From the NCBI GenBank assembly GCA_021582295.1, contig CP091137.1, positions 398,970 through 462,969 on the forward strand: 64,000 nt of DNA, given 5' to 3'. Numbering within the stretch: the first letter of the stretch is position 1; each line of letters starts with the position of its first letter. The notes beneath the pieces are model-generated. The model was not told where the DNA came from, made no database searches, and saw only the letters and a program-made list of their open reading frames with translations. Of this stretch, positions 28,479 to 36,130 are shown one piece after another. The stretch comes from Candidatus Thiovulum stygium (GTDB lineage: Bacteria > Campylobacterota > Campylobacteria > Campylobacterales > Thiovulaceae). A program made the translations under genes and the position numbers.

Positions 28479-30302
28479 CTATTTACAATTATCAATTTGA
28501 TAATTTTGCCAATTAGGACAAACTTGTTCAAGCTTATCGATTAATAAAATATTTTTTAATTTATCTTTTTGTAAATCTTGCATTGAAAGATAAGTTGCAT
28601 AACAATCTTGATTTACAAGTTCATCACTAATACATTGCAATTTATCTAAAAATAACAATAGTAATTTAACATTACCTTCATAATATTTTGAAGATATTTT
28701 CACAGCATTTTGATAATCCGAAAGAGCTTTTTCTAATTCATTTAATTCTAAATATATATTTCCTCTTTGATAATATGAGTCAGCACTATATCTATTAATT
28801 GATATTGCTTTATTATAATCTAAAATTGCATTTTCATAATCAGATACATTTTTATATGAAAATGCTCTATGTTTATAATACATAAAATATTGGTCTAAAT
28901 TAATAGCTTTATTGTAAAAATTAATTGCTTCTTCATAATGATGTAATTTACTATAATTATTAGCAATACAATCATAAGCTAAACTATATGTATTATCAAT
29001 TTCCATAGCTTTTTTACAATTACTTATAGCTTCATTATAATTTTTAGCTTGTTCAAAAGTTATTCCAATATTCACATATTTTATAGCTTGTTGTCGAACA
29101 ATAGAGTTTTGATAAGCTTCATTTTCAAGCATACTTATAACTTCTCCAGCATAAGCTTCGCTCATTTTTAGTAGCTCTTTTTGATCTATTTCATGTAAAA
29201 GCTTATTTGAACTATACTTTATTTCTTGTTCAAGTTCTTTGATTACTTTGTCTAAATTAGTATATATATTTGATAAAACTATATCTTTTCCTTTTCTATT
29301 TTCAAGAGTTTTTGAATCTTTTTGAAGAGCTTCAAGCTGTTTTTTTTGATTTTTCACTAATTTATATTTTTGATCTAGCTTTGCAAATTCTTTAATTAAT
29401 TCAGGAATTTTTTCTAATTTTTGACGAATCTCTTCTCGTTTAACCTTAAAATCTATTAATTGAGTTTTAGAAGCATATTTTGGATCAAAGTTAATAGAAT
29501 TATTAACAGTTCTGTTTTGTTCAATTTCAAGTTTAGTTTTAAATTCATTACTAGTAATATATTTTTTATATTCTTCAGGATAATTGCCTCTAAATTCTAA
29601 ACCTAAGGCACGAGCAATTTCATTAGCGAAGATTAATATTTTCTCGTTATCAAATAAATTTAATTTTAGTGGTGTAATAGATGCCTCTTTACCGTTTTGA
29701 ACAACCAATATCGAATATATATTATTATTTATTTGATAAGGCAATAAACCATCATTAAAATATATTCCGTTGTCTTTATATGATTTTGAGGCTGTAAAGC
29801 TCTGTTTTTTATATTCTGGTGTATCGTTATTGAGTTGAAACATAGCAATATATAAATTCTTTTTAAAATTTATATCGAAACCGAAAATATTTTTTATTCC
29901 AATCGGTTCTAATTGAAAAATTTGATAACTTCGCAAATCATTTAAAATATCTTTTGTATAACTCAACTTATTTTCTTGTTTTAAAAAAGATAAAACTTTA
30001 AATATAATTGAATTTGATTCTAGGTTTTTAAAATCATTGCTGTATTTATTGTTTAAATCTTTTTCTAAATTAACACATTTAAACTCTTTTTTCAGTTGAT
30101 CCATTTTTTGTTTTTCAGATTCAGAAAAGCTTTTTTGAATTCGATTTAAATTTTCACCGTAATAGCTATATGATAATTCTTGATAATTTGATTTGAATCT
30201 TTCATTTGCATTTTTTAAATCAGTTTCTGTTACATATTTGCAACCTAAATTATAACTATATAGATATATAGGTATAGACAATGCCAAAATATATTTTTTC
30301 AT
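28479..30302 (-). CDS. 607-aa periplasmic TPR protein; fusion of relatives of three upstream operon proteins
   Basis: A signal peptide (MKKYILALSIPIYLYSYN) leads a mosaic. Residues about 20-260 align with the 413-aa protein at 32259 (shared FGFDI/FGLDI, then IFANEIARAL/IFGNEIARAL, then EYKKYITSNEF/KYKEYLQSDEF). Residues about 270-400 align with the 200-aa protein at 33469 (KREEIRQKLEKIPEL vs KRDEIRNKLNAIPGI; SEAYAGEVISMLE vs SGAYAEEAILMLE). Residues about 410-540 are TPR repeats. The last 60 align with the 130-aa protein at 34068 (CYATYLSMQDLQKDK... CPNWQNYQIDNCK). I know no named family. The fusion predicts physical association of the three separate proteins in the periplasm. Confidence 0.75.
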   Translation of the reverse strand: MKKYILALSIPIYLYSYNLGCKYVTETDLKNANERFKSNYQELSYSYYGENLNRIQKSFSESEKQKMDQLKKEFKCVNLEKDLNNKYSNDFKNLESNSIIFKVLSFLKQENKLSYTKDILNDLRSYQIFQLEPIGIKNIFGFDINFKKNLYIAMFQLNNDTPEYKKQSFTASKSYKDNGIYFNDGLLPYQINNNIYSILVVQNGKEASITPLKLNLFDNEKILIFANEIARALGLEFRGNYPEEYKKYITSNEFKTKLEIEQNRTVNNSINFDPKYASKTQLIDFKVKREEIRQKLEKIPELIKEFAKLDQKYKLVKNQKKQLEALQKDSKTLENRKGKDIVLSNIYTNLDKVIKELEQEIKYSSNKLLHEIDQKELLKMSEAYAGEVISMLENEAYQNSIVRQQAIKYVNIGITFEQAKNYNEAISNCKKAMEIDNTYSLAYDCIANNYSKLHHYEEAINFYNKAINLDQYFMYYKHRAFSYKNVSDYENAILDYNKAISINRYSADSYYQRGNIYLELNELEKALSDYQNAVKISSKYYEGNVKLLLLFLDKLQCISDELVNQDCYATYLSMQDLQKDKLKNILLIDKLEQVCPNWQNYQIDNCK

Positions 30303-30352
30303 TTATGATTCCTTCCTTTTTGTTTTGAGTTTTTAAAAAGTGTGGTTTGTGG

Positions 30353-30376
30353 ATATTCGGGTCAAAGCCCGAATAT
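30353..30376. repeat. REP-like palindrome (reverse copy)
   Basis: ATATTCGGG-TCAAAG-CCCGAATAT, between the ExbD-like and the 607-aa genes. It is the same palindrome, in opposite orientation, as those between the cassettes at 35676, 36877 and 38091, and as there it has a GATGAGGT copy close by (30389). Confidence 0.75.
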
Positions 30377-30395
30377 GACGAAATAAATGATGAGG

Positions 30396-30875
30396 TTAAG
30401 GATATATATCTTTAAATATTGGATTTTTTTCTTTTAATAATTCTAAATCTATTTCTCCATTTTCGTTTATATCAATTTCTATATTTGAACAGGCATTTGA
30501 ATTATGCATACAAGCTCCCAAAATTATGTTTGATATTTTCGAATATAGTTCGCCAGTAATTAAGATTTTCATTTCACCACGATGTTCTCCACTATTTATA
30601 TTTTTACAGATAGAATTACATTTTGTTGATATTGAAAAACCGTTACTATAAATAAAATTTTCATTTGAATATTCGTTAAATGGTATCCACGAGCTATTTA
30701 ATAGAACAAATTTACTATGTCCATTTTCTGAAAGAACAATTTCTGTATCTGGTAGCAATTTTTCAGGTAAATTTATCTTTATTTCTGAAGGTTTTTGAGT
30801 TATAAAAATCAGTAAGAAAATAAAGATAAAATCTAAAAGAACTATTATTTGAGGTTGCGAAAATCTCTGTTTCAT
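30396..30875 (-). CDS. ExbD/TolR-like single-span membrane protein
   Basis: A 159-residue protein with a short basic N terminus and one membrane segment (IIVLLDFIFIFLLIFI) containing a single Asp at about 15, where ExbD and TolR carry their proton-conducting Asp. INLPEKLLPDTEIVLSENG follows, like the start of the ExbD periplasmic domain. The rest holds four Cys and ends in an acidic tail with EIDINENGEIDLE. It lies 12 bp after the ExbB/TolQ-like gene, the normal gene order for a TolQR/ExbBD channel. Assignment rests on topology and context rather than strong similarity. Confidence 0.6.
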   Translation of the reverse strand: MKQRFSQPQIIVLLDFIFIFLLIFITQKPSEIKINLPEKLLPDTEIVLSENGHSKFVLLNSSWIPFNEYSNENFIYSNGFSISTKCNSICKNINSGEHRGEMKILITGELYSKISNIILGACMHNSNACSNIEIDINENGEIDLELLKEKNPIFKDIYP

Positions 30876-30887
30876 ATTTTTATGTTG

Positions 30888-31462
30888 TTAGTGAGTTTCT
30901 ATATATCTAGTTAGAGAATGATTAATAATATATATGAATATTCCTAATAAAGTTGTCAAACCTGCACCAATTAAAACCGCCGAAAGAACTGCCACAATTG
31001 AAGCTGAATCATTTAAATTGACATTAACGAGAGCATAAATTGTTCCGCCGACCCCAAGCATTGGTGGAGCCTGAAGATTCAAATCAACAGCAACAAAATT
31101 AGCAATTTTATCTCTGAAAGCATAAAAAAGCTGAAGCCAAAGAGTTAAAAAATACCAAAATAAAAAAGATTAAAACCAATATCAGAAGTTGCAAGAATAT
31201 TTACAATTTTTGGATAATTAGTATAATCTGTTTTTATAATTGGTGATTTTACATCATCTATATATCTACTTGCGATGTCATCAATTTTTTCTTTTTCAGT
31301 TAAGATTTGCGGAGCAGGTTGAACTCGAGCAGGAGCAAAAAGCTCAATTAATAGAGTATAAACTAATATTGATAAAATCGTTGCATATATAAATGCTATA
31401 TATTTATTTGTTTTAAAGCTAAATTTTTTTATTTCTTTTTTAGATATTTCATGTTCGCCCAA
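30888..31462 (-). pseudogene. ExbB/TolQ/MotA-like channel protein (frameshifted)
   Basis: The upstream frame (31145-31462) begins with a membrane segment (YIAFIYATILSILVYTLLI) and ends at a six-T run. One extra T near 31150 joins it to YFLTLWLQLFYAFRDKIANF and then to the downstream frame (30888-31082). That frame has the TolQ/ExbB signature APPMLGVGGTIYALV and the last membrane helix (VLSAVLIGAGLTTLLGIFIYII). The joined protein has about 191 residues and three membrane helices. The homopolymer site points to an assembly indel or phase variation. It should form an ion channel with the downstream ExbD-like protein. Confidence 0.7.
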
Positions 31463-32262
31463 CCGAGAATCCTCCCATCTTTTGTCGAAACTTCAACTTT
31501 TGCCCATTTCTCAACAAAGTTACCGTTAAAATTTTTACCAGAACCAGAAATAAAATATTTTACTCGAATACTTTTTGCTGAAGCGACATTTGTTGTTCTT
31601 GATAATTCAAGTCCAGTTAGAGGATTTGCACGAATATTCAAACCACCTTTAGCTTTAACTTCAAAATCAAGTGTTTTATAGAACTTAGAATCTATGTCTC
31701 CAAGATCATCAATGAGACCTTTTAAATATTCTATATATTTCAGTTGTTGATTTCTTAACAAAGATATAAGTTTATCATCAGGTATAAAGTTTTTATCCAT
31801 GCTCAACTCTTCGATATTAGCCAATTTGCTATCAAATTCTGAATCATAGATGAGGTAAAAAATTGTATTTTCATCAGTTGGATCAACTTGATCAGCAAGA
31901 ATAAACCATCTTTGAATATATGTCCAAGCATCTGAATTCTCAATTGTTTCATTTACATCAATTAATTGAGTAACTTCATTTATATCTGGTTTTGAAACTG
32001 AAGCGGTTTTTTTATTCTCTTTTTTAGATGATATTTCAAGTTCTAAATCCTGATATTCATCGTTTGTAATCTTTGGTTTAGATTGTTCTTTAGGTTTCGG
32101 ATTCTTATAATCCTCCATTTCTTGTTGAACTTTATCTTTATATTTTGTATATTCTTTGATTAACTCTTTAACTTCGTTATTTTCATTCTGTTGTTCTGAA
32201 AAATCGCCAAAAAGGAGAGTTGAAGCCACAAGGCTCAGTGAAAAAAGTTTAGTTAGTTTCAT
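31429..32262 (-). CDS. Periplasmic protein with C-terminal SH3-like domain
   Basis: A 277-residue exported protein (signal peptide ending near LLFGDF). A charged linker with Lys and Glu runs to about 90, then a helical region. The C-terminal domain (about 205-275) reads AKGGLNIRANPLTG, then AKVEVSTKDGRILGWANMKYL, an SH3b-like fold typical of peptidoglycan-binding modules. Its start overlaps the previous stop by 4 bp and its end overlaps the next start by 34 bp, so it is translationally coupled in the operon. A wall-binding role is inferred. Confidence 0.6.
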   Translation of the reverse strand: MKLTKLFSLSLVASTLLFGDFSEQQNENNEVKELIKEYTKYKDKVQQEMEDYKNPKPKEQSKPKITNDEYQDLELEISSKKENKKTASVSKPDINEVTQLIDVNETIENSDAWTYIQRWFILADQVDPTDENTIFYLIYDSEFDSKLANIEELSMDKNFIPDDKLISLLRNQQLKYIEYLKGLIDDLGDIDSKFYKTLDFEVKAKGGLNIRANPLTGLELSRTTNVASAKSIRVKYFISGSGKNFNGNFVEKWAKVEVSTKDGRILGWANMKYLKKK

Positions 32263-33500
32263 TTAATTACACCAACACAAGCTGCTTCAATTTCAGTTAA
32301 AGGGATGACTTGATCTCCAGACTTAAAGTTCAAACCGTCTTTGTGTTGATTACTATTGCAGCTCCCAATCTGTTTCGACTCTTTTAATTTATATCCAGAT
32401 TGTGCATTACCCTCGATTTTTTCACAAAAAACTTGCGGATCGCTACCAGTTTGACACTTATCATTTCCAGCTTTAATTTCGACACGATTCCAATTAATAT
32501 TATTAATCAACGGTGGTTTATTGATATGATACTCATAATTGTTGCTACTAGGATTTCCGTCGCTTTTTTCACATCCTCCTCCATAACAGACCTTACCAGC
32601 TTTTCCGTTTAAAACCTCCTGACTTGGTTTTACAGTTGTTGATGTTTCTTTGGCTTGTTTTTGTTCTTCGGCTTGTCTTTTTTCTTTTTCAAGTTCTTCG
32701 GCTTGTTGTCTTTCAAGTTCTTCGGCTTGTTTTGTGGCAAATTCATCACTTTGAAGATATTCCTTGTATTTTTGAGGGGTTTTATTCTCAAAATTTAAAA
32801 AATGTAAAGCTCGAGCAATCTCATTGCCAAAAATAAAAGCTTCACTGTCGTCATTCAATTTAAAATCGTCCGTTTTTATAGTAGCTAACTTACCATCTTT
32901 AACAATTCTAATTGTTGATATTTTGTTAGTTTGATAAGGCTCTTTTAAATCATTAAAAGAGACTCCATTGCTGACTGATGCCTGTCGCACTGGAAATCTT
33001 TTTTGTTCATATTCTGGTTTATTCCCTTTGAGAGTAAAAAGACCAATATATAAACGACCATCTGTCTTATAACCTATATCTAAACCAAAAAGTCCCTTAA
33101 TTCCGAGAGGTTCAAGATTTTTTATCTGATTAGATTTGAGATCGTCAATTATCTTTTGAGCGATCTCAGACTTATAATTTTGCAAAAACTTTAAAGATTT
33201 AAAAATAGCTTCATTAGAACTAGTTTGTTTATAATCTGAGTTATAATTTCCATTTAATTCATGCTCAAAAGATGCACATTTCATTTCAAGCTTAAGTTCG
33301 TTCATTTCTTTCTTAGCGCTTTCATCCTTTGGATTTGCTTCTAATTTTGAATTTAATTCTTCAAATGTACCTGTTACATTTTTTGGTGGCTCACAACCAA
33401 AATCATAATCAGCATATATATTAGTTGTACTTAATAAAATTGAAGCTATAAAGCTTAATTCTAGTTTCTTAATTGCCAATGTATGGTTCTTCATTATCAT
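32259..33500 (-). CDS. Exported 413-aa protein, operon component related to the 607-aa fusion
   Basis: A signal sequence (LELSFIASILLSTTNIYA) is followed by a conserved domain (about 30-250) shared with the N-terminal part of the 607-aa protein. A Glu/Lys/Gln-rich coiled segment comes next (repeats of QAEELE), then a Cys-containing C-terminal domain (VCYGGGCEKSDGN, DKCQTGSDPQVFCEK) absent from the fusion. ATG 33494 or 33500 may be the start; both lie inside the end of the previous gene. I recognise no named family. The paired Cys suggest periplasmic disulfides. Confidence 0.6.
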   Translation of the reverse strand: MIMKNHTLAIKKLELSFIASILLSTTNIYADYDFGCEPPKNVTGTFEELNSKLEANPKDESAKKEMNELKLEMKCASFEHELNGNYNSDYKQTSSNEAIFKSLKFLQNYKSEIAQKIIDDLKSNQIKNLEPLGIKGLFGLDIGYKTDGRLYIGLFTLKGNKPEYEQKRFPVRQASVSNGVSFNDLKEPYQTNKISTIRIVKDGKLATIKTDDFKLNDDSEAFIFGNEIARALHFLNFENKTPQKYKEYLQSDEFATKQAEELERQQAEELEKEKRQAEEQKQAKETSTTVKPSQEVLNGKAGKVCYGGGCEKSDGNPSSNNYEYHINKPPLINNINWNRVEIKAGNDKCQTGSDPQVFCEKIEGNAQSGYKLKESKQIGSCNSNQHKDGLNFKSGDQVIPLTEIEAACVGVIK

Positions 33501-34071
33501 TCTTTTTATTTTTCTCCTTAGGATTTACTACATTGTTTAATGATGAATTGTTAAGCTGTTCTTCCAACATCAGGATAGCTTCCTCTGCATAAGCTCCGCT
33601 GTTTTCAAGAATATCCTTTTTATTAATTAAATCCGTACTGTCTTCAATGTGCTTTTTAATAGTTTCTTGAAAAGAACCTATATCTTTCATTAGTTGAGAG
33701 TGCATTCCGAAAACTGAACTTTCACCAGTTTCCTCTTTACATGAATCATAATTAGCTTGAATTCGCTTAAAACTTTTACCAGCTAACTCATCTTTAGCTC
33801 TATTTTCTTCACAAATTTTTCGAGATTTTAGATAGAGTTCAGCCATTGTTCTTTGACCTGTTGAAGCTCGTTTAATGGTTTCTTGCATTTCGATCATCTT
33901 TTTTTGAATTCCCGGAATTGCATTTAATTTGTTACGAATCTCGTCTCGTTTCTGTTTCATAACTTGTAACTGTTCAGCTGAACTTTGTTCTTTTTGAGGC
34001 TGTTTATAATTACTGGAATCAGTTGCAAAAAGTAAAACAGGAACTGAAAGAGCAATAATTATTTTTTTCAC
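33469..34071 (-). CDS. Exported coiled-coil 200-aa protein, operon component
   Basis: GTG start overlapping the previous TGA by 3 bases. A signal peptide (KKIIIALSVPVLLFA) leads to a long helical, coiled-coil-like body (QKRDEIRNKLNAIPGIQKKMIEM and so on) with three Cys. It aligns with residues about 270-400 of the 607-aa protein in both the KREEIRQKL-type and the SEAYAGE-type segments. No family known to me. It probably forms part of the same periplasmic complex. Confidence 0.6.
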   Translation of the reverse strand: MKKIIIALSVPVLLFATDSSNYKQPQKEQSSAEQLQVMKQKRDEIRNKLNAIPGIQKKMIEMQETIKRASTGQRTMAELYLKSRKICEENRAKDELAGKSFKRIQANYDSCKEETGESSVFGMHSQLMKDIGSFQETIKKHIEDSTDLINKKDILENSGAYAEEAILMLEEQLNNSSLNNVVNPKEKNKKNDNEEPYIGN

Positions 34072-34427
34072 TTACAATCCTCTATTTTATATTTTTGCCA
34101 TTCTGGACACTTTTTAGCTAATTGATTAATTAACTCTGAATTTTTAGATTCGCTCTTTTGTTTAAGATCTTGAATTGAAAGATAAACTGCATAACATGTC
34201 GCATGTGATATCATATGTTCAGTTCCTTCAACACACTTTTTATTTCGTTGTAGTAAAGCTGTTAAAACTTCATGATTGTGATCTATCTCATTACCAATTT
34301 TTTCGTAATATTTCTCATACTTTTCTCGCGGATCATTTGCTTGTTTTTCTGCAAAATCGCCAAAGAGCAAAGCTGGTGCTAACATAAAAAAGTAAAAAAT
34401 TTTACTACCTCCATAATATAAATACAT
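34068..34427 (-). CDS. First gene of the ExbBD operon: small exported Cys-containing protein
   Basis: About 120 residues: a hydrophobic leader (KIFYFFMLAPALLFG), then a helical domain whose end (CYAVYLSIQDL, then CPEWQKYKIEDC) matches the C-terminal 60 residues of the 607-aa protein, with four conserved Cys. The start is uncertain. A TTG at 34460 lies inside the promoter and is not credible. ATG 34427 falls about at the transcription start (a leaderless message). A GGAGG at 34408-34412 has no standard start at the right distance, only an ATT. Confidence 0.55.
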   Translation of the reverse strand: MYLYYGGSKIFYFFMLAPALLFGDFAEKQANDPREKYEKYYEKIGNEIDHNHEVLTALLQRNKKCVEGTEHMISHATCYAVYLSIQDLKQKSESKNSELINQLAKKCPEWQKYKIEDCK

Positions 34428-34431
34428 TCGT

Positions 34432-34460
34432 ATAGTAACAAAAAAAAAATAATTTGTCAA
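34432..34460 (-). promoter_or_regulatory. Promoter of the ExbBD-like operon
   Basis: On the minus strand TTGACA (34455-34460) and TACTAT (34432-34437) are separated by exactly 17 bp that include a run of ten T residues. This is a near-consensus sigma-70 promoter for the seven-gene operon down to 28479. The homopolymer in the spacer could vary in length and tune expression. Confidence 0.7.
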
Positions 34461-34591
34461 TAGTATATATAAATTTATTTAACTAATATAAATATTCAAT
34501 ATAACTTATAAAGATTAATTAAAAAATAAAATGAAAGGTCACTGTCGTTTTCAATGTAAAATTTCATAAAATAAAAAGAGGATAAATCTAA

Positions 34592-34834
34592 ATGGCTGAA
34601 GATACAAAAAAAGAAAATCAAGAAGAAAACTTAGTGAAAAAAACTTGTCGGGAATTGGGAATTACTCAAAAAGAGTTGGCGGAAAGGTTAGAAGTTTCAC
34701 CGCATACAATTACAAATTGGTCAAAATTTGGAATGGATAAAACAATTCAAATCGCTTTAGAAGGTTTAATTTATAAAGAAAAATTTAGGAGTTTTCAGGA
34801 AAATATGATTAAGTTTCAAACTTTCACATTATAG
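34592..34834 (+). CDS. Cassette 1 small HTH regulator
   Basis: 80 residues. The first 31 (MAEDTKKENQEENLVKKTCR..., then ITQKELAE) are shared by all four cassettes and include helix 2 of an XRE/Cro-type helix-turn-helix. The recognition helix (VSPHTITNWS) and all after it are unique to this unit. It probably represses the promoter at 34838-34866 in front of the next gene. There is a good ribosome site (AGAGGATAAAT). Confidence 0.75.
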   Translation: MAEDTKKENQEENLVKKTCRELGITQKELAERLEVSPHTITNWSKFGMDKTIQIALEGLIYKEKFRSFQENMIKFQTFTL

Positions 34835-34837
34835 CCC

Positions 34838-34911
34838 TTGACTTATGTGAATATTTTACATAAAATTCTCAGTCAAGTAGAGAGTGGCTTCTCTATTTAA
34901 ATCTCGACTGA
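34838..34911 (+). promoter_or_regulatory. Cassette 1 promoter, operator and leader hairpin
   Basis: TTGACT (34838-34843), a 17-bp spacer and TAAAAT (34861-34866) make a strong promoter. The palindrome TTATGT-N9-ACATAA (34843-34863) fills the spacer, ideal for a dimeric repressor. The leader then folds: outer stem TCAGTC/GACTGA (34869-34874/34906-34911), inner stem TAGAGA/TCTCTA (34878-34883/34890-34895). The start codon follows 10 bp later with no clear Shine-Dalgarno. Confidence 0.7.
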
Positions 34912-34920
34912 AAGCAAAAT

Positions 34921-35667
34921 ATGCAAAGTAATTCTATCAAAACTTTTTTAGAATTCGTAGATAACGAATATAAAATTTCACATCGAATCATCGCACTGGA
35001 AACCGATAATAATGAGATTTCAGTTCGCAAACTGATCGATAAACATAAAGAGAGTTTAGAACTTTTTGGATCGCTGTCATTTGAAATGACACCGCGAAAA
35101 GATCGAAATTCTGGGGGTGATCAACCTAAAACTTACTATCTCAACGAACCTCAAGCAACTTTACTTTTAACTTTTATGCGAAATAACGAAATCGTTATTG
35201 AGTTTAAAATTCGACTTGTTAAAGAGTTTTATCGAATGCGAGAAGAGATAAAATCGAAACAACAAACTCCCGAAAAACCTCATCAAACCGTTCAAACTCA
35301 AAACGAAACTTTCGACTTAAATTTTTATACTCAACAAAGTAGAGAAATGATCGAATTAACTCAACTCATAAATTCTCAAAATAGTAAAACTTTATATTAT
35401 TTAGATAATTTATCTAAAAGCTTAAATATTAAATCACCTCTCGAATTGCTTAAAATCGATCTTTCAAACTATTACTTTATTCCTACTGAATTAGGTAATT
35501 TTATAAATGCTTCACCAGTTGAAACCAATAAAATTCTCGAAGCTCGAGGTTTTCAAATTCGCGAAAATGATTCTTGGCATTTAACTGAAAAAGGTTGTGA
35601 TTTTGGTATCGAAGTTCAAAAAGGCTCGTATTTTCAACTTAAATGGAAAATTAAATCTATAATTTAA
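34921..35667 (+). CDS. Cassette 1: Rha-family N-terminal domain + KilAC-like C-terminal domain
   Basis: 248 residues. The N-terminal 110 match the phage regulatory protein Rha family (HRIIALETDNNEISVRKLIDKH, then FEMTPRKDRNSGGDQPKTYYLNEPQATLLLTFMRNN). A short linker leads to the C-terminal domain common to all four cassettes (LYYLDNLSKSLNIKSPLELL, FIPTELGNFINASPVETNKILEARGFQIREN, TEKGCDFGIEVQKGSYFQLKWKIKSII). This last domain resembles the KilAC/antirepressor C-terminal winged helix. Such proteins are phage regulators that act on DNA or on repressors; the function here is inferred. Confidence 0.8.
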   Translation: MQSNSIKTFLEFVDNEYKISHRIIALETDNNEISVRKLIDKHKESLELFGSLSFEMTPRKDRNSGGDQPKTYYLNEPQATLLLTFMRNNEIVIEFKIRLVKEFYRMREEIKSKQQTPEKPHQTVQTQNETFDLNFYTQQSREMIELTQLINSQNSKTLYYLDNLSKSLNIKSPLELLKIDLSNYYFIPTELGNFINASPVETNKILEARGFQIRENDSWHLTEKGCDFGIEVQKGSYFQLKWKIKSII

Positions 35668-35675
35668 ATCTCGTC

Positions 35676-35698
35676 ATATTCGGGCTTGACCCGAATAT
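35676..35698. repeat. REP-like palindrome after cassette 1
   Basis: ATATTCGGG-CTTGA-CCCGAATAT, a perfect 9-bp stem, 9 bp past the stop. It is followed by GATGAGGT at 35711. It could terminate transcription, although no T run follows, and resembles the short REP palindromes scattered in many proteobacteria. Confidence 0.75.
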
Positions 35699-35773
35699 CC
35701 ATAAAAATACGATGAGGTTGCAACTTTTCAAGACTTTGTAAAATTTCATAAAATAAAAAGAGGATAAATCTAA

Positions 35774-36016
35774 ATGGCTGAAGATATAAAAAAAGAAATT
35801 CAAGAAGAAAACTTAGTGAAAAAAACTTGTCGGGAATTGGGAATTACTCAAAAAGAGTTGGCGGAAAAATTGGGATTTTCTACAACATCAATTTCAAAAT
35901 GGAGTAACGGAAAAGAAATACCAATTAATGTTATTAATACCTTAAATATTATAATAGAACACGAAGCTTTGAAAAATGAATATGCCTTGTTTAGAAAAAG
36001 CATATTAAGAAAATAA
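35774..36016 (+). CDS. Cassette 2 small HTH regulator
   Basis: 80 residues: the shared 31-residue N terminus, then a private recognition helix (FSTTSISKWSNG) and tail. The DNA just upstream is nearly identical to that of cassettes 1, 3 and 4, so all four HTH genes should be expressed from the same kind of promoter. Probable repressor of the palindrome-bearing region at 36024-36061. Confidence 0.75.
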   Translation: MAEDIKKEIQEENLVKKTCRELGITQKELAEKLGFSTTSISKWSNGKEIPINVINTLNIIIEHEALKNEYALFRKSILRK

Positions 36017-36023
36017 TTAAAAG

Positions 36024-36105
36024 TTGAACAAGATTCAATAAAAAATTAATTTTGATATAATTCTTATATCTGAATCGGAAAATTTTGACCAAGACTCCAA
36101 TTCAG
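36024..36105 (+). promoter_or_regulatory. Cassette 2 operator, promoter and leader hairpin
   Basis: A perfect palindrome TTGAA-CAAGA-TTCAA (36024-36038) lies upstream of a TATAAT -10 box (36056-36061); the -35 is poor and overlaps the palindrome. The leader can form CTGAAT/ATTCAG (36070-36075/36100-36105). Sequence differs completely from cassettes 1, 3 and 4, although the layout is the same. Confidence 0.55.
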
Positions 36106-36130
36106 AAATTTAAATCAAACGGATTTAACA

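Noticed and set aside
31140-31160. Programmed -1 frameshift in the exbB-like gene
   Set aside because: The run does not fit the X-XXY-YYZ slippery pattern in the zero frame, and similar breaks occur in several housekeeping genes in the window, so an indel is simpler.
34428-34460. TTG at 34460 as start of the 130-residue protein
   Set aside because: This TTG is the first base triplet of the -35 box TTGACA, so it is not transcribed from that promoter; the N-terminal residues it adds do not look like coding sequence.
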